Below, piece by piece: positions 27,227-36,328 of a stretch of DNA of 37,540 bases; position 1 is the stretch's first letter; every line of letters starts with the position of its first letter. Origin of the DNA: Sphingomonadales bacterium (GTDB lineage Bacteria; Pseudomonadota; Alphaproteobacteria; Sphingomonadales; Sphingomonadaceae); assembly GCA_028870315.1 (NCBI GenBank), contig JAGWPW010000075.1, positions 1 to 37,540 on the forward strand. The letters are read 5' to 3'. The notes under the pieces were generated by a model. It was given only the letters and a program-made list of their open reading frames with translations. It was not told the origin of the DNA and ran no database searches. The position numbers and the translations under genes are program-made.

Positions 27227-28069
27227 CTAAACGCCGTGCCCCAGCACCGCCGCGCGCGCCGCGAAGATCTGCGCGAGGTGGTTGACCGGATCGCCGACCG
27301 AGACCCCCGCCTCGACCGGCATGACAAGGCCAGTGATGTGCCGCGACCGGTCGCTGGCCAGGAACAGCGCCGCCTCGGCGCAATCCTGCGGCTCGCCGCG
27401 GCGCTTCAGGAGCTGGTTGGAGAGATAGACCGCCGAAACCCCCTCCTCCAGCGCCTCGGCCTGCGCGCGGCTGGCGCCCTCCTGAAACGCCGACAAGGGC
27501 GTGCGGATATGCCCCGGCACCAGGCAGTTGACGCGGATGTTGTAACGGCCAAGATCGATCGCCGCCGATTTGCTGAACTGAATGAGCCCCGCCTTCGAGG
27601 CGCGATAGGTCATCATCGCATGCCCGGCGAGCGTGCCGGCGATCGAGCTGGTGTTGAGGATCACCCCGCCGCCATGCTGCTTCATGTGCCGCGCGGCGAT
27701 CTGCGTGCCCAGCATCGGCCCCAGCACATTGACCCGCATCACCCGGTCGAAATCGTCGAGCGCATCGTCGATGAAATCGGGATAGGCGCCGGCCGAGATG
27801 CCGGCGTTGTTGAACATGATGTCAAGGCGGCCGAAATGGCCGATCGCACGATCGACCAGCGCCTGCACCGGCTCGCGCGAGGCGACATCGGTGTGCTGGT
27901 AGATCGCGGCATCGCCCAGCGAGGCCGCCAGCGCCTCGCCCGCCGCATCGGCGATGTCGGCGATGACCACCCGCGCGCCCTCGCGCACGAACAGCTCGGC
28001 GCTGGCGCGGCCGATCCCGCTCGATCCGCCGGTGACGATCGCGACCTTGCCTGCGAGATCCCGTGCCAA
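27227..28069 (-). CDS. SDR family oxidoreductase, P450-linked
   Basis: 280-residue classical short-chain dehydrogenase. TGGSSGIG at 13-20, an Asp (ADIAD) after the second strand favouring NAD+, NNAG at 87-90, catalytic Ser at 141-142 (NTSS), Tyr155 and Lys159 (YRASK). The start is TTG at 28069: no ATG lies in the N-terminal region, and an AGGG site is seven bases upstream. The codon is three bases past the TAG stop of the cytochrome P450 gene, so the two are coupled. It probably oxidises the alcohol formed by the P450 to a ketone (inference). The C-terminus is longer than usual by about 25 residues. Confidence 0.88.
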   Translation of the reverse strand: MARDLAGKVAIVTGGSSGIGRASAELFVREGARVVIADIADAAGEALAASLGDAAIYQHTDVASREPVQALVDRAIGHFGRLDIMFNNAGISAGAYPDFIDDALDDFDRVMRVNVLGPMLGTQIAARHMKQHGGGVILNTSSIAGTLAGHAMMTYRASKAGLIQFSKSAAIDLGRYNIRVNCLVPGHIRTPLSAFQEGASRAQAEALEEGVSAVYLSNQLLKRRGEPQDCAEAALFLASDRSRHITGLVMPVEAGVSVGDPVNHLAQIFAARAAVLGHGV

Positions 28070-28072
28070 GAG

Positions 28073-29383
28073 CTAGCCCTGCCGGCGCGTGAAGGTGATC
28101 GGCAGATGCTCGATCGTCCGCGTCGCCACGGTGGGCACATAGCGGATATCCCCGGGCGCGATGGCGAGCTTGATGTCCGCCATTCGCCTTGCGATCTCGC
28201 GCGCCATCACCTTGACCTCCATCCGCGCCAGCGACAGCCCGACGCAGCGGTGGACGCCGCCGCCGAAGGAGACATGGCGACCAAGGTTGTGGCGGTCCAT
28301 GTCGAATTTGCGCGGGTCGGGGAACACCTCGTCCTGGTCGTTCGCCGAGCCATAGACCAGCAGCATATGGGCATGCGCGGGGATGGTCGTGCCGCCGAGC
28401 ACGGCTTCCCGGCTGGTCATCCGCGAGAGCGCGCGCACCGGCGGCTCGACGCGCAGCAGTTCCTCGACGAAGCGGGTCAGGCGGCGGTCGTCCTCGACGC
28501 AGGCGTCGAGCGTTGCGGCGACCTCGGGCCGGGTTGCGAGCAGCAGGAAGAGGTTGCCGATCGCGGTGGCGGTGGTGTCGTTGCCGGCGATCATCAGCGC
28601 GCGCACCAGGCTGACCGCCTCGGCAAAGGTCAGCGTCTCGGTGGTGCCGTCGTCCATGGCGATCCGGGCGTGGACGATATCCGAGATCATGTCCTCGCGC
28701 GGGGCCTTTTCGCGCTCCTTCATCTTGCCGATCAGATAGTTCTGGAGATCGCAGATCAGCTTTGCGTTTTCGAGCATGGTCTCGCGGCTCTGCATGCTCG
28801 AAATCTGCGCGACCACCGCCTGCGACCAGCGCGAGATCTGCGCTTCCATGCCGTGGTCGAGCCCGAGCTGCTCGACGATCACCCGGATGGTGAGCGGAAC
28901 GGCGATCTCGGTCACCGCGTCGGCGGCGCCCCTGTCCGCCACCTTTTCGAGCAGATCGACCACCTCCTCGCGGATTCGCGGCTCCAGCTCCTTCACCCGA
29001 TGCGCGGTGAAGGCGTTTTCCATCAGCTTGCGGATGCGGGTGTGATAGGGCGGATCGGACATGATCGCGTCGGGGAAATAGCCGCCGCCATCGCGTTCGA
29101 GGATCGCCTGGAATTCCTCGCGCATGCCGCGCGCCTGCTGGGTGTGATAGCCCATGTTGACCGAGAAGGTGATCGGATCGGCCTGAACGCTGAGGATATC
29201 CTCGTGCCGGCTGACCAGCCAGCTTCCCAGCCTTTCATCGAAATGCACCCGATCGCCCTTGCGCATCGCGCGGTAATAATCGTGCGGATGCGCCTGGATG
29301 TCATAATCCCTGAGGCTGGCTTCGTGGAGCAGCCGCGCCTCCTCGGCGGTGAGTGCTGGTTTTGCGGCGGTTCCGGTGGTCAT
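28073..29383 (-). CDS. Cytochrome P450
   Basis: 436-residue soluble bacterial P450. The I-helix oxygen-activation motif is AGNDTT at 266-271, the ExxR pair is E308-R311 (EELLR), and the haem-binding loop FGGGVHRCVG has its cysteine ligand at C380. It hydroxylates a hydrophobic substrate with electrons from a 2Fe-2S ferredoxin, which is encoded just upstream in the same direction. The ATG at 29383 has a modest GGA site. No ferredoxin reductase is in the window, so a reductase from elsewhere must supply electrons. The ferredoxin-then-P450 order resembles known sphingomonad systems such as bisphenol A hydroxylase, but sequence identity to them is not claimed; terpenoid, steroid or aromatic substrates are possible. 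Confidence 0.95.
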   Translation of the reverse strand: MTTGTAAKPALTAEEARLLHEASLRDYDIQAHPHDYYRAMRKGDRVHFDERLGSWLVSRHEDILSVQADPITFSVNMGYHTQQARGMREEFQAILERDGGGYFPDAIMSDPPYHTRIRKLMENAFTAHRVKELEPRIREEVVDLLEKVADRGAADAVTEIAVPLTIRVIVEQLGLDHGMEAQISRWSQAVVAQISSMQSRETMLENAKLICDLQNYLIGKMKEREKAPREDMISDIVHARIAMDDGTTETLTFAEAVSLVRALMIAGNDTTATAIGNLFLLLATRPEVAATLDACVEDDRRLTRFVEELLRVEPPVRALSRMTSREAVLGGTTIPAHAHMLLVYGSANDQDEVFPDPRKFDMDRHNLGRHVSFGGGVHRCVGLSLARMEVKVMAREIARRMADIKLAIAPGDIRYVPTVATRTIEHLPITFTRRQG

Positions 29384-29514
29384 GGCTTGTCCGATTCGTC
29401 AACAGTGCCGCGCAGGCGGCCGGCGGGGGACGCACGCGCGCCGGCGCTTATCCCGGTTTGCGCGGCGCCGCGCCATGCCTTCGCTCGCCGCGCGGCTTGC
29501 CCCGGCCGGCAAGC

Positions 29515-29850
29515 TCACGCCGCCGAACTTGGCGCGACGGTCACGCTGAGCCCGTCGAGTTCGGGCCGCATCCTGATCTGGCAGCCGAGCCGGCTGTTGG
29601 GCCGCTGCACATCGGCGACCATGTCGAGCATCGCGCCCTCGATGTCGTCGGGTTCGCCGACCTTGGCCCACCACTGCTCGTCGACATAGACATGGCAGGT
29701 GGCGCAGGCGCAGCCGCCGCCGCAATCGCCATAGATGCCGGCGACGCCATTGGCCTTGGCGGTTTCCATGAGATTGCGCCCTTCATCGAGGTTGCCGATC
29801 CGGTGGACCTTGCCCTCGACGTCGGTCATGATGACTGTGAGATTGCCCAT
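29515..29850 (-). CDS. 2Fe-2S ferredoxin (adrenodoxin/putidaredoxin type)
   Basis: 111-residue electron carrier. Cluster ligands C43, C49 and C52 (C-X5-C-X2-C, followed by HVYV) and C90 (LGCQI) have the spacing of putidaredoxin and adrenodoxin. An extra C47 lies inside the first loop. TCHVYVDEQW and the acidic EPDDIEGAMLD helix, which docks to P450 and reductase, are also typical. GGGAGAGG precedes the ATG at 29850 by two bases. It lies 131 bases upstream of the P450 gene on the same strand and is almost certainly its redox partner. Cytoplasmic. Confidence 0.95.
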   Translation of the reverse strand: MGNLTVIMTDVEGKVHRIGNLDEGRNLMETAKANGVAGIYGDCGGGCACATCHVYVDEQWWAKVGEPDDIEGAMLDMVADVQRPNSRLGCQIRMRPELDGLSVTVAPSSAA

Positions 29851-30116
29851 TGCCTCTCCCGCGCTTTCTATGGCGCGCGCATTTCACCCCAAAGCCGGCG
29901 CGCTGGCAATGCTCCTGCGGCGATGTTTCGCGTGCCGCGCGGCGCGCAGATTTGACTGGAAGCGCAATGCACCCGGATGAGCGGTGGCGTGCATCATTGC
30001 CGCCACAGGCAACCCACAGGGGACAGGATTTTGGCAGCGTCAGTCATTTCGGCGGGCGTGGCCCGCGGCTATCCTCGCCGCGCAAAGCCGGATCGCCGGC
30101 ACCGGAAGGACGTCTC

Positions 30117-31373
30117 GTGGCCCGCATCCTGATCGCCAATGCCACCATCTTTCCCGCGACAGGGGTTGAAACCTTCACCGGCGACGTGCTGGTCGAAGGC
30201 AACCGCATCGCCGCGGTGACCCGCAGCGGCGAGGGCGCCGCCGCCGCGCGCCCGGCCGATGCCCGGGTGATCGACGCTGCGGGCAAGTTCCTCATGCCCG
30301 GCATGACCGAGGGGCATGCGCATCTCTCCTTCGAGAACGTCACTGCCACCGAGAACCTCATCACCCCCACCCCCGAGGCGCAGGCCTTCGCCACCGCGCG
30401 CGGCGCCAGGGCGCTGATCGAAGCGGGCTTCACCAGCGCCTATGGCGCCTCGGAAGCCAAGATGGGGCTTGGCGTCGCGGTGCGCGACGAGGTCAACGCC
30501 GGCCGCCTTCCCGGCCCGCGCATCCGCGCCGCCGGGCTCGAAATCTCGGTGACGGGGGCGATGGGCGATGAAAGCCGCACGCATAATCCGCGCATCGGCC
30601 CCTCGCTGATCGTCGATGGGCCGCAGGAGATGCAAAAGGCGGTGCGGCTGTGCGCGCGCGAGGGGTGCGACAACATCAAGCTCGATGTCTCGGGCGATCC
30701 CTTCTACCCCGGCACTCCCGCCGCGACGACGCCGATGAGCTTCGAGGAAATCCGCGTGGCGGCCGAAACCGCGCATGCCTATGGCCGCAAGATCAACGCC
30801 CACACCCGTTCGATCGCCGGCTCGAAGGCCTGCATCCGCGCCGGCATCGACGGCCTGTTCCATTGCGAATATGCCGACGAGGAACTATTCGACATGATGG
30901 AGGCCGCGAAGGATCGCATCTTCGTCGTGCCCACCGTCGATCTCTTCCACCAGATGGCGACGGGCGGCGCTGCGGCGTGGGGGATCACGCCCAAGGTCGC
31001 GGGATACATGGGCATCCCGGCTCTGCTCGAAGCCTCGATCGCCACGCATGGCGAATTGCGCAAGCGCGGCGTGCGCCACCTCATCGGCGGCGATTATGGC
31101 TTTGCCTGGAGCCCGCATGGCGGGCAGGCGCGCGATCTTGCCCGTTTCATCGATTATTACGGCTATTCGCCCGCCGAGGCGCTGATCTGCGCCACCCGCA
31201 ACGGCGGCCTCGCGATGCGCGACGAGGGCGATCTCGGCACGATCGAGCAAGGCAAGCTCGCCGATCTCGTGCTCGTTGCCGGCGATGTCCTCGCCGATGT
31301 CACCATTCTGACCGACCCGTCCAGGATTGCGCTCGTCATCAAGGACGGCGCGATCCAGACCGGACATTTGTGA
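30117..31373 (+). CDS. Amidohydrolase family protein, imidazolonepropionase-like
   Basis: 418-residue metal-dependent hydrolase. Metal-site elements in order: HxH at H67 and H69 (EGHAHL), a Lys at 188 (NIKLDVSGD) that may be carbamylated, H229 (INAHTR), H249 (FHCEYADEE) and D326 (GGDYGF). The N- and C-terminal strands form the usual small beta-sandwich (ILIANATIFPATG; GKLADLVLVAGD). Relatives hydrolyse cyclic amides, lactams or dipeptides; substrate is open. Start: the GTG at 30117 lies six bases after AAGGA and matches the family N-terminus. The dioxygenase gene follows 13 bases after its stop. No signal peptide. Confidence 0.9.
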   Translation: MARILIANATIFPATGVETFTGDVLVEGNRIAAVTRSGEGAAAARPADARVIDAAGKFLMPGMTEGHAHLSFENVTATENLITPTPEAQAFATARGARALIEAGFTSAYGASEAKMGLGVAVRDEVNAGRLPGPRIRAAGLEISVTGAMGDESRTHNPRIGPSLIVDGPQEMQKAVRLCAREGCDNIKLDVSGDPFYPGTPAATTPMSFEEIRVAAETAHAYGRKINAHTRSIAGSKACIRAGIDGLFHCEYADEELFDMMEAAKDRIFVVPTVDLFHQMATGGAAAWGITPKVAGYMGIPALLEASIATHGELRKRGVRHLIGGDYGFAWSPHGGQARDLARFIDYYGYSPAEALICATRNGGLAMRDEGDLGTIEQGKLADLVLVAGDVLADVTILTDPSRIALVIKDGAIQTGHL

Positions 31374-31386
31374 AAGGGCCTGCCCG

Positions 31387-32820
31387 ATGAACGTCGAAAC
31401 CGGCACGATCGCCGCCAAACCCGGTGAAGCCCGCCACCCCGCGATCAGCACGCAGGCGATCATCGCGCAGGACCGGGTGAAGGCACCCGGCTGGGTCGCC
31501 AGCGAAAGCTACAGCTATCTGGGCAGCGAGGATATCGACACCGCGCGCTACACCTCGGCCGAATACCAGCGCGAGGAATTCGCCCGGCTGTGGACGCGCA
31601 CCTGGCAGTTCGCCTGCCGCGAGGAGCATATCCCCGAGGTCGGCGACTATCATGTCTATGATATCGGCACGTCGAGCTTCATCGTCACCCGCGTCGCCGA
31701 AAACGAGATCCGCGCCTATTTCAACGCCTGCCTGCACCGCGGCACCAAGCTGCGTGCCTCGGGCAGCGAAGGCAACGCGCGCGAGTTCAAATGCAGCTTC
31801 CACGGCTGGAGCTGGGCGATCGACGGCAGCAACACGCACATCCCCTGCCCCTGGGATTTCCCGCATGTCGATGCCGCGAAGATGAACCTGCCCGAAGCGC
31901 GGGTCGAGCTGCTCGGCGGCTTTGTATGGATCAACATGGACCCCGATGCGCCTTGCCTGCGCGAATATCTCGGCCCCGAGGCGCTGGCGCATATCGAGGC
32001 GTGGAAGCTTGAGGACCGCTATATCGCGTGCCACGTCTCCAAGCCGATCCCGGCGAACTGGAAGCTCAACATGGAGGCCTTCATGGAGGCCTATCACGTG
32101 CCCGATACGCATCCGCAGGTCTCGCCGACCAACGCCGACCAGAATTCGCAATATGACGTCTATGGCGCGCATGTCGATCGCTTCATCTCGACGCTGGGCG
32201 TGGTCAGCCCGGTGCATCAGGGCAAATTCAGCGAACAGGACGTGCTCGACCGCTTCACCGTCGGAGACAGCTCGATCGTCACCGACAAGCCGATCGTCCC
32301 CGAAGGCGAACGCGCGCGCCAGATCATGGCCGACCTGTTCCGCGCCGGCTTCGAAAAGGCGGCGAACGCCGATCTGAGCGATGTCTCCGACAGCGAGATC
32401 CTCGACTGCTTTTCCTACACGATCTTCCCCAACACCTTCTTGTTTCCCGGCATTTCGCTGCCCATGGTCTATCGCTTCCGCCCCAATTGGCGCGACCACC
32501 GCGAAAGCCTTTACGAAGTGCTGTTCCTGCGCCCCAAGCCCGCCGACAGTGCGGCATGGACCAGCGCCGCCTGCGTCGCGCTCACCGCCGACCAGTCGTT
32601 CAAGGACGCCGCCGGCATGGACCCCGGCTTCGGCGACATCCTCGACCAGGACACCGACAATCTGCGCCTCCAGCAGGAAGGCCTGGAAGCCAGCGCCAAA
32701 CATGGCCTCACCCTTGCCAATTATCAGGAAATCCGCGTGCGCCACTTCGAGCAGGCGGTCGATCGCTACATGGCGATGGCGCCCAAGGTTGCGGACTGGA
32801 AGAATTTGCCGAAGCGTTAG
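31387..32820 (+). CDS. Rieske aromatic ring-hydroxylating oxygenase, alpha subunit
   Basis: 477-residue catalytic subunit. Rieske 2Fe-2S ligands C115, H117, C136 and H139 (CLHRG and CSFHGW). The mononuclear iron site is in NWKLNMEAFMEAYHVPDTH, with H237 and H242 and an acidic partner later in the chain. These enzymes insert oxygen into aromatic or other hydrophobic substrates using electrons from a ferredoxin/reductase. No beta subunit or reductase is adjacent, so it may act as an alpha-only oxygenase. The ATG at 31387 is 13 bases after the amidohydrolase stop. Substrate unknown; the neighbouring P450 operon points to a shared hydrophobic or aromatic growth substrate (inference). Confidence 0.94.
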   Translation: MNVETGTIAAKPGEARHPAISTQAIIAQDRVKAPGWVASESYSYLGSEDIDTARYTSAEYQREEFARLWTRTWQFACREEHIPEVGDYHVYDIGTSSFIVTRVAENEIRAYFNACLHRGTKLRASGSEGNAREFKCSFHGWSWAIDGSNTHIPCPWDFPHVDAAKMNLPEARVELLGGFVWINMDPDAPCLREYLGPEALAHIEAWKLEDRYIACHVSKPIPANWKLNMEAFMEAYHVPDTHPQVSPTNADQNSQYDVYGAHVDRFISTLGVVSPVHQGKFSEQDVLDRFTVGDSSIVTDKPIVPEGERARQIMADLFRAGFEKAANADLSDVSDSEILDCFSYTIFPNTFLFPGISLPMVYRFRPNWRDHRESLYEVLFLRPKPADSAAWTSAACVALTADQSFKDAAGMDPGFGDILDQDTDNLRLQQEGLEASAKHGLTLANYQEIRVRHFEQAVDRYMAMAPKVADWKNLPKR

Positions 32821-32928
32821 GACACTTTGCCACCCCTATCGGATCACCATGATCGCGTCAGGCGGGGCGCGGGCTCGATCATCAACACGGGCACCGGCTA
32901 AACAAGCGGCGCGTCGTCCACCACACCA

Positions 32929-34371
32929 TCACCTTGATCTCGCTTTCGTGCCGGCCTGTGGCGGGGCGACCATGCCCAGTTGCCGGGCCAGTCGCGGCTT
33001 CAGCCGGATGATCCAGTAGCCGCTGTCCTGACAGGCGAATTCGATCAGCCCGGCCTGGTCGCGGACATGCGACATGCACGAATCGCCCGGCTTGAAATAG
33101 GCAACCTCGACCGGGTTTGCGGGGTTGCGCAGATCGACGATCCGCAGACCCGCCCACATGAACGGAAACAGCCCCAGCCGCGTATCGGTATGGCTGTCGA
33201 CGTCGTTGAAATGCGAGGCGGCATTGCCCGGCCCGAAGGCGATGCCGCCCGAGGCCCTGGCGGCGGCGTCGGGGGCGGGACAGTTTTCGGCATGGTTCAT
33301 CGCCAGGCGGAACTGGCCGACGACATGCGGATGCGCCGGATCGGCGATGGTGCTGATCCGCGGCCAGGACCCGGGGCAGGAGATGAGTTCGCCCGCGCCG
33401 ACGAGGTAGGGCTTGCCGCCGATCCGCGCCTGGATCGCCGAATGCCAGCCGCCGTGCTGCACGGTGCCGATGAGGCGCATCTGCGGATCGGGCCTGCCGT
33501 CCACCAGATCGCTGTTGTCGAGAATGTAGATGCCGCCCGCCTCTGGCCCCAGCCCTTCGCGGTTGGGCGGGAAGATCCTGATGCCCTGGTTGAGATCGCC
33601 GCCCTTCGAGGCGATGACGCCGGCATAGATGCGCCGCTCGTCGGGGCTGATCGAGATCTCGTGCGGGGCGAAGGCATAGCTGGTGCCATCGGCCCGGGTC
33701 ACCGGGAATTTGCCGATGAAGCGCGGATGCGCCAGATCGGCGATGTCCATCACCTCGATCCCGCCGTCGCCGGTGAAGGGCTGGATCACCGTGCCGTAGA
33801 GCCGCCGCCCGTTGGGGGCGAGCGTGATGGTATGCGTCGGCTCGGGCCACTTGACCTCGGCGGTCAGCTTCGGGTGGGTGCAGTCGGAAACGTCATAGAG
33901 ATCGAGCCAGCCCTCCTTCGGCCCGTTGATCCCGGCAACGCCGCCATAGGTGCTGGCGGCGAGAACCGCGCGACCGGGGACATCGACGGCCGACATCGTC
34001 TCGGCCGCATGCAGCGCGCCCTTGTCCTGAAGATAGCGCACGACATGCGGCGCGGCAGGGTTGCGCTGGTCGATCACCGCAACGCCGGCGGTCGCGGGAT
34101 CGCCCTCGGTACCCACCGTGCCGTTGGCGTTGAGCGTGCCGCCGCCTGCGACATAGGCGCAATGCCCCGCCCAGGCGGTGATGAGATTGCCGGTTCTCGT
34201 GCCGATCGCGGCATGGCCGACGACATCGACCCCCTTCGAATAGGGCACCGCCAGCACATGCGCCTCGCCGGGCAGGGTCTCGCCCTGCCTGCCCGGTTCG
34301 AGCCGATCGGGCGTGGTCGCGCCGCCCAGCAGCGCGCCGGCGCAGGCGAGCGCAAGGACGCGGCGGATCAC
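32929..34371 (-). CDS. Secreted beta-propeller-like protein (LVIVD-type repeats)
   Basis: 480 residues. A hydrophobic N-terminus (RRVLALACAGALLGG) suggests export. The remainder consists of recurring strand patterns such as GVAVIDQRNPAAPHVV, WLDLYDVSDCTHPK, IEVMDIADLAHPRFIG and LRIVDLRNPANPVEVAYF, each an IxVxDI...P unit typical of LVIVD-repeat beta-propellers. This suggests a seven- or eight-bladed propeller, but I did not count the blades rigorously. No catalytic residues are recognised. Start: a GTG at 34371 overlaps the TGA of the upstream esterase (GTGA), so the proteins are translationally coupled. Possible role as partner or scaffold of the exported esterase is inference. Confidence 0.75.
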   Translation of the reverse strand: MIRRVLALACAGALLGGATTPDRLEPGRQGETLPGEAHVLAVPYSKGVDVVGHAAIGTRTGNLITAWAGHCAYVAGGGTLNANGTVGTEGDPATAGVAVIDQRNPAAPHVVRYLQDKGALHAAETMSAVDVPGRAVLAASTYGGVAGINGPKEGWLDLYDVSDCTHPKLTAEVKWPEPTHTITLAPNGRRLYGTVIQPFTGDGGIEVMDIADLAHPRFIGKFPVTRADGTSYAFAPHEISISPDERRIYAGVIASKGGDLNQGIRIFPPNREGLGPEAGGIYILDNSDLVDGRPDPQMRLIGTVQHGGWHSAIQARIGGKPYLVGAGELISCPGSWPRISTIADPAHPHVVGQFRLAMNHAENCPAPDAAARASGGIAFGPGNAASHFNDVDSHTDTRLGLFPFMWAGLRIVDLRNPANPVEVAYFKPGDSCMSHVRDQAGLIEFACQDSGYWIIRLKPRLARQLGMVAPPQAGTKARSR

Positions 34372-36170
34372 GGCGTCACCCCCGCTTCGCGCCCGGCCAC
34401 GCCGATCTGAAGCAGCCGCGTGTCGCCCGCCTCGCAGCGCCAGTTGCGCGCGTCCCGGGTGCTGCCATGGCCGCTGTAGCGCGCCATCTCGGGGAACTTG
34501 CAGAGCGGCATGGTGTAGTCCGGGGTCGAGAGGGCGGGCGCCTTGGGCGCGCCGGGGGTGAACTGATGATCGGCAACGCTGGCGGGCAAGGCCTCGGGCG
34601 CCTCGCCCTTTTCGACCCATTTCTCCATCGCGCTCACTGCATCGAACGAGTTGGGGGCGATGCCGGTGATGCTGCAATGCCCGGTGCCGGGCAGCATGAA
34701 CAGCCGCGCGTGCTGTTGCAGCGCCCGATAGCCGCCATATTTGCGTGCCATGGCCTTGTACCACATCACCGAATTGAACGGGGTCAGCTTCTCGTCGCTG
34801 AAATTGTGCCAGATCATCAGCCTGGTGTGGCCCGCCATCAGCGGCCCGCTGTTGGCAAGGATATGCCCCGCGCCCGGGCTCAGCGCCGCGCGCACCGCTG
34901 CGGCTTCGGCGTCGCTGGCGACGATGTGGAAGCCGGTGACCGGGCCCGGCCCGCCGTAGCGGAAGCTGAAGCTGGAGGCGACACTGTAATGCGGATCGGT
35001 GCGATGAACCATGATCTGGAGCGTCGGATCGCTCAGCATGGCAAGATCGCCGCCCAGCGCGCCAAGCTCGCTGACCGCATAGCCCGCCTCCAGAACATGG
35101 CCGCTCTGGTCGGTCACCGCATGAACCAGCGTGCTCACCGTTTCCATCTGGTGGCGGGTGAAGCATTCGCCGCCGGCCTTGCCGGGCGCGCAGATCGGCA
35201 GGTCGCGTTCAGGGCGGAAGTCGCAGGCGGCAGGATTCTGGATGAGCCCGTCCCTGACGCCGTCGCGCGCGTCGCACTCCTTCTTGACCACCCGGTCCAT
35301 CAGCGCGAGCAACGCCGGGGTCAGCCTTGCGTCGGACGCGCGGTTCGCGGCGAGCCCGGTGCCCGACGCCTGCAGCGTCATGCCGAGCGGGTTATAGGGC
35401 GATCCGGCGATGATCCCGTCGAACTTGTCGGGGAAATAGGAGGCGACGACCATCGCGTCGCGCCCGCCGCCCGAACAGCCGTTGAAGTAGGACCGGGCAA
35501 TCGCCTGCGGGGCACCGCTCAGCTTGGCATAGAATGCGCTGGTGAAGGCCTTGCCCATGTCGGCCAGCACCCGGTCGGCGCGGAACAGGAAATCATCGAT
35601 CGCATCCTGGTCGATCTTGCCGTCTTTCACCGCCCAGCTGGCGCCGTCCATGCCGGTGTGGCCCTCATCGGTCGCGAAGGTTGCATAGCCCTTTTCGATC
35701 AGCTGGCCCGGCTTGCCCTGCGCGGTGACGACGATCGAGGGCGTCGCCGGGTCGCTGACGTAGAATTGCCCGCAATGCCCCGAGCAGCCGAGCTGCATGT
35801 ATTTGCCGTTCCACGCCGCGGGAAAGGTGGCGAGGAAATTGGCGGTCTTGCCGCTGGCCGGATTGGTGACGAAGCTGCCGGTGACCTGGCAGAACGCAGG
35901 TCGCGCGCCGCTTGGCCCGACATAGCGCGTGGCGGTGCGGAACGGGCCGTTCTTGATCGGCTGGACGGTCACGCCCGTCGGCAGGCTCGCGGCCACCGCC
36001 TGCATGTCTTGCTGGGTGCACACCGCGGCAAGGTCGGGTGCCGCGGTCTCGGCGGCGCGGACTTCGCCCGCACGCACGGACAGCAGCAATCCGGCGGCGC
36101 AAGCCAGCGCCGTTCCCGTACCGAGAATCGCCATTATCGCGACCCGGCTCCTGTTGGAAATCTTCTCCAC
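34368..36170 (-). CDS. Tannase/feruloyl esterase family hydrolase, exported
   Basis: 600-residue exported serine esterase. A signal-type segment (AIMAILGTGTALACAAGLLLSV) spans about 11-32. The family CS-D-HC arrangement is intact: C232-S233 in NGCSGGGR, D459 in HNFSDEKL, and H498-C499 in GTGHC; the two Cys should form a disulfide joining nucleophile and His. The lid contains the calcium-loop signature DARDGVRDGLI at about 300-310. Such enzymes cleave ester bonds of hydroxycinnamates, gallates or related aromatic esters (MHETase is a relative). The start is GTG at 36170 with GGGAGAG just upstream. First gene of a two-gene operon, divergent from the SGNH hydrolase. Confidence 0.92.
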   Translation of the reverse strand: MEKISNRSRVAIMAILGTGTALACAAGLLLSVRAGEVRAAETAAPDLAAVCTQQDMQAVAASLPTGVTVQPIKNGPFRTATRYVGPSGARPAFCQVTGSFVTNPASGKTANFLATFPAAWNGKYMQLGCSGHCGQFYVSDPATPSIVVTAQGKPGQLIEKGYATFATDEGHTGMDGASWAVKDGKIDQDAIDDFLFRADRVLADMGKAFTSAFYAKLSGAPQAIARSYFNGCSGGGRDAMVVASYFPDKFDGIIAGSPYNPLGMTLQASGTGLAANRASDARLTPALLALMDRVVKKECDARDGVRDGLIQNPAACDFRPERDLPICAPGKAGGECFTRHQMETVSTLVHAVTDQSGHVLEAGYAVSELGALGGDLAMLSDPTLQIMVHRTDPHYSVASSFSFRYGGPGPVTGFHIVASDAEAAAVRAALSPGAGHILANSGPLMAGHTRLMIWHNFSDEKLTPFNSVMWYKAMARKYGGYRALQQHARLFMLPGTGHCSITGIAPNSFDAVSAMEKWVEKGEAPEALPASVADHQFTPGAPKAPALSTPDYTMPLCKFPEMARYSGHGSTRDARNWRCEAGDTRLLQIGVAGREAGVTP

Positions 36171-36228
36171 GCCACTCTCCCTCGATCGCTCGCACCGCCA
36201 ACCGCGGCCGACAGCTTGAAACGCTATA

Positions 36229-36244
36229 TACCGAATGATAGGTA
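36229..36244. promoter_or_regulatory. Candidate operator between divergent esterase genes
   Basis: TACC-N8-GGTA inside an AT-rich patch (about 36225-36255) of an otherwise GC-rich 158-base divergent region between the tannase-type and SGNH hydrolase genes. Spacing and symmetry are those of many TetR-family operators. The same patch contains TATATA, a possible -10 element. No regulator gene is next to it. Confidence 0.4.
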
Positions 36245-36328
36245 GATATTAGAAACGCGGACGGACCGCAAGGGCGCCTTGCGAGCAAGCATGGGCGCCG
36301 ACGGCCCGACCGCCAGAGAGGAGTCACC

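Noticed and set aside
32821..32928. Gap between the dioxygenase and the convergent propeller gene
   Set aside because: Searched for hairpins, small ORFs and tRNA-like folds; nothing convincing seen.
34467..36245. 592-codon plus-strand frame opposite the tannase-type gene
   Set aside because: Antisense shadow of a gene with an intact CS-D-HC arrangement.
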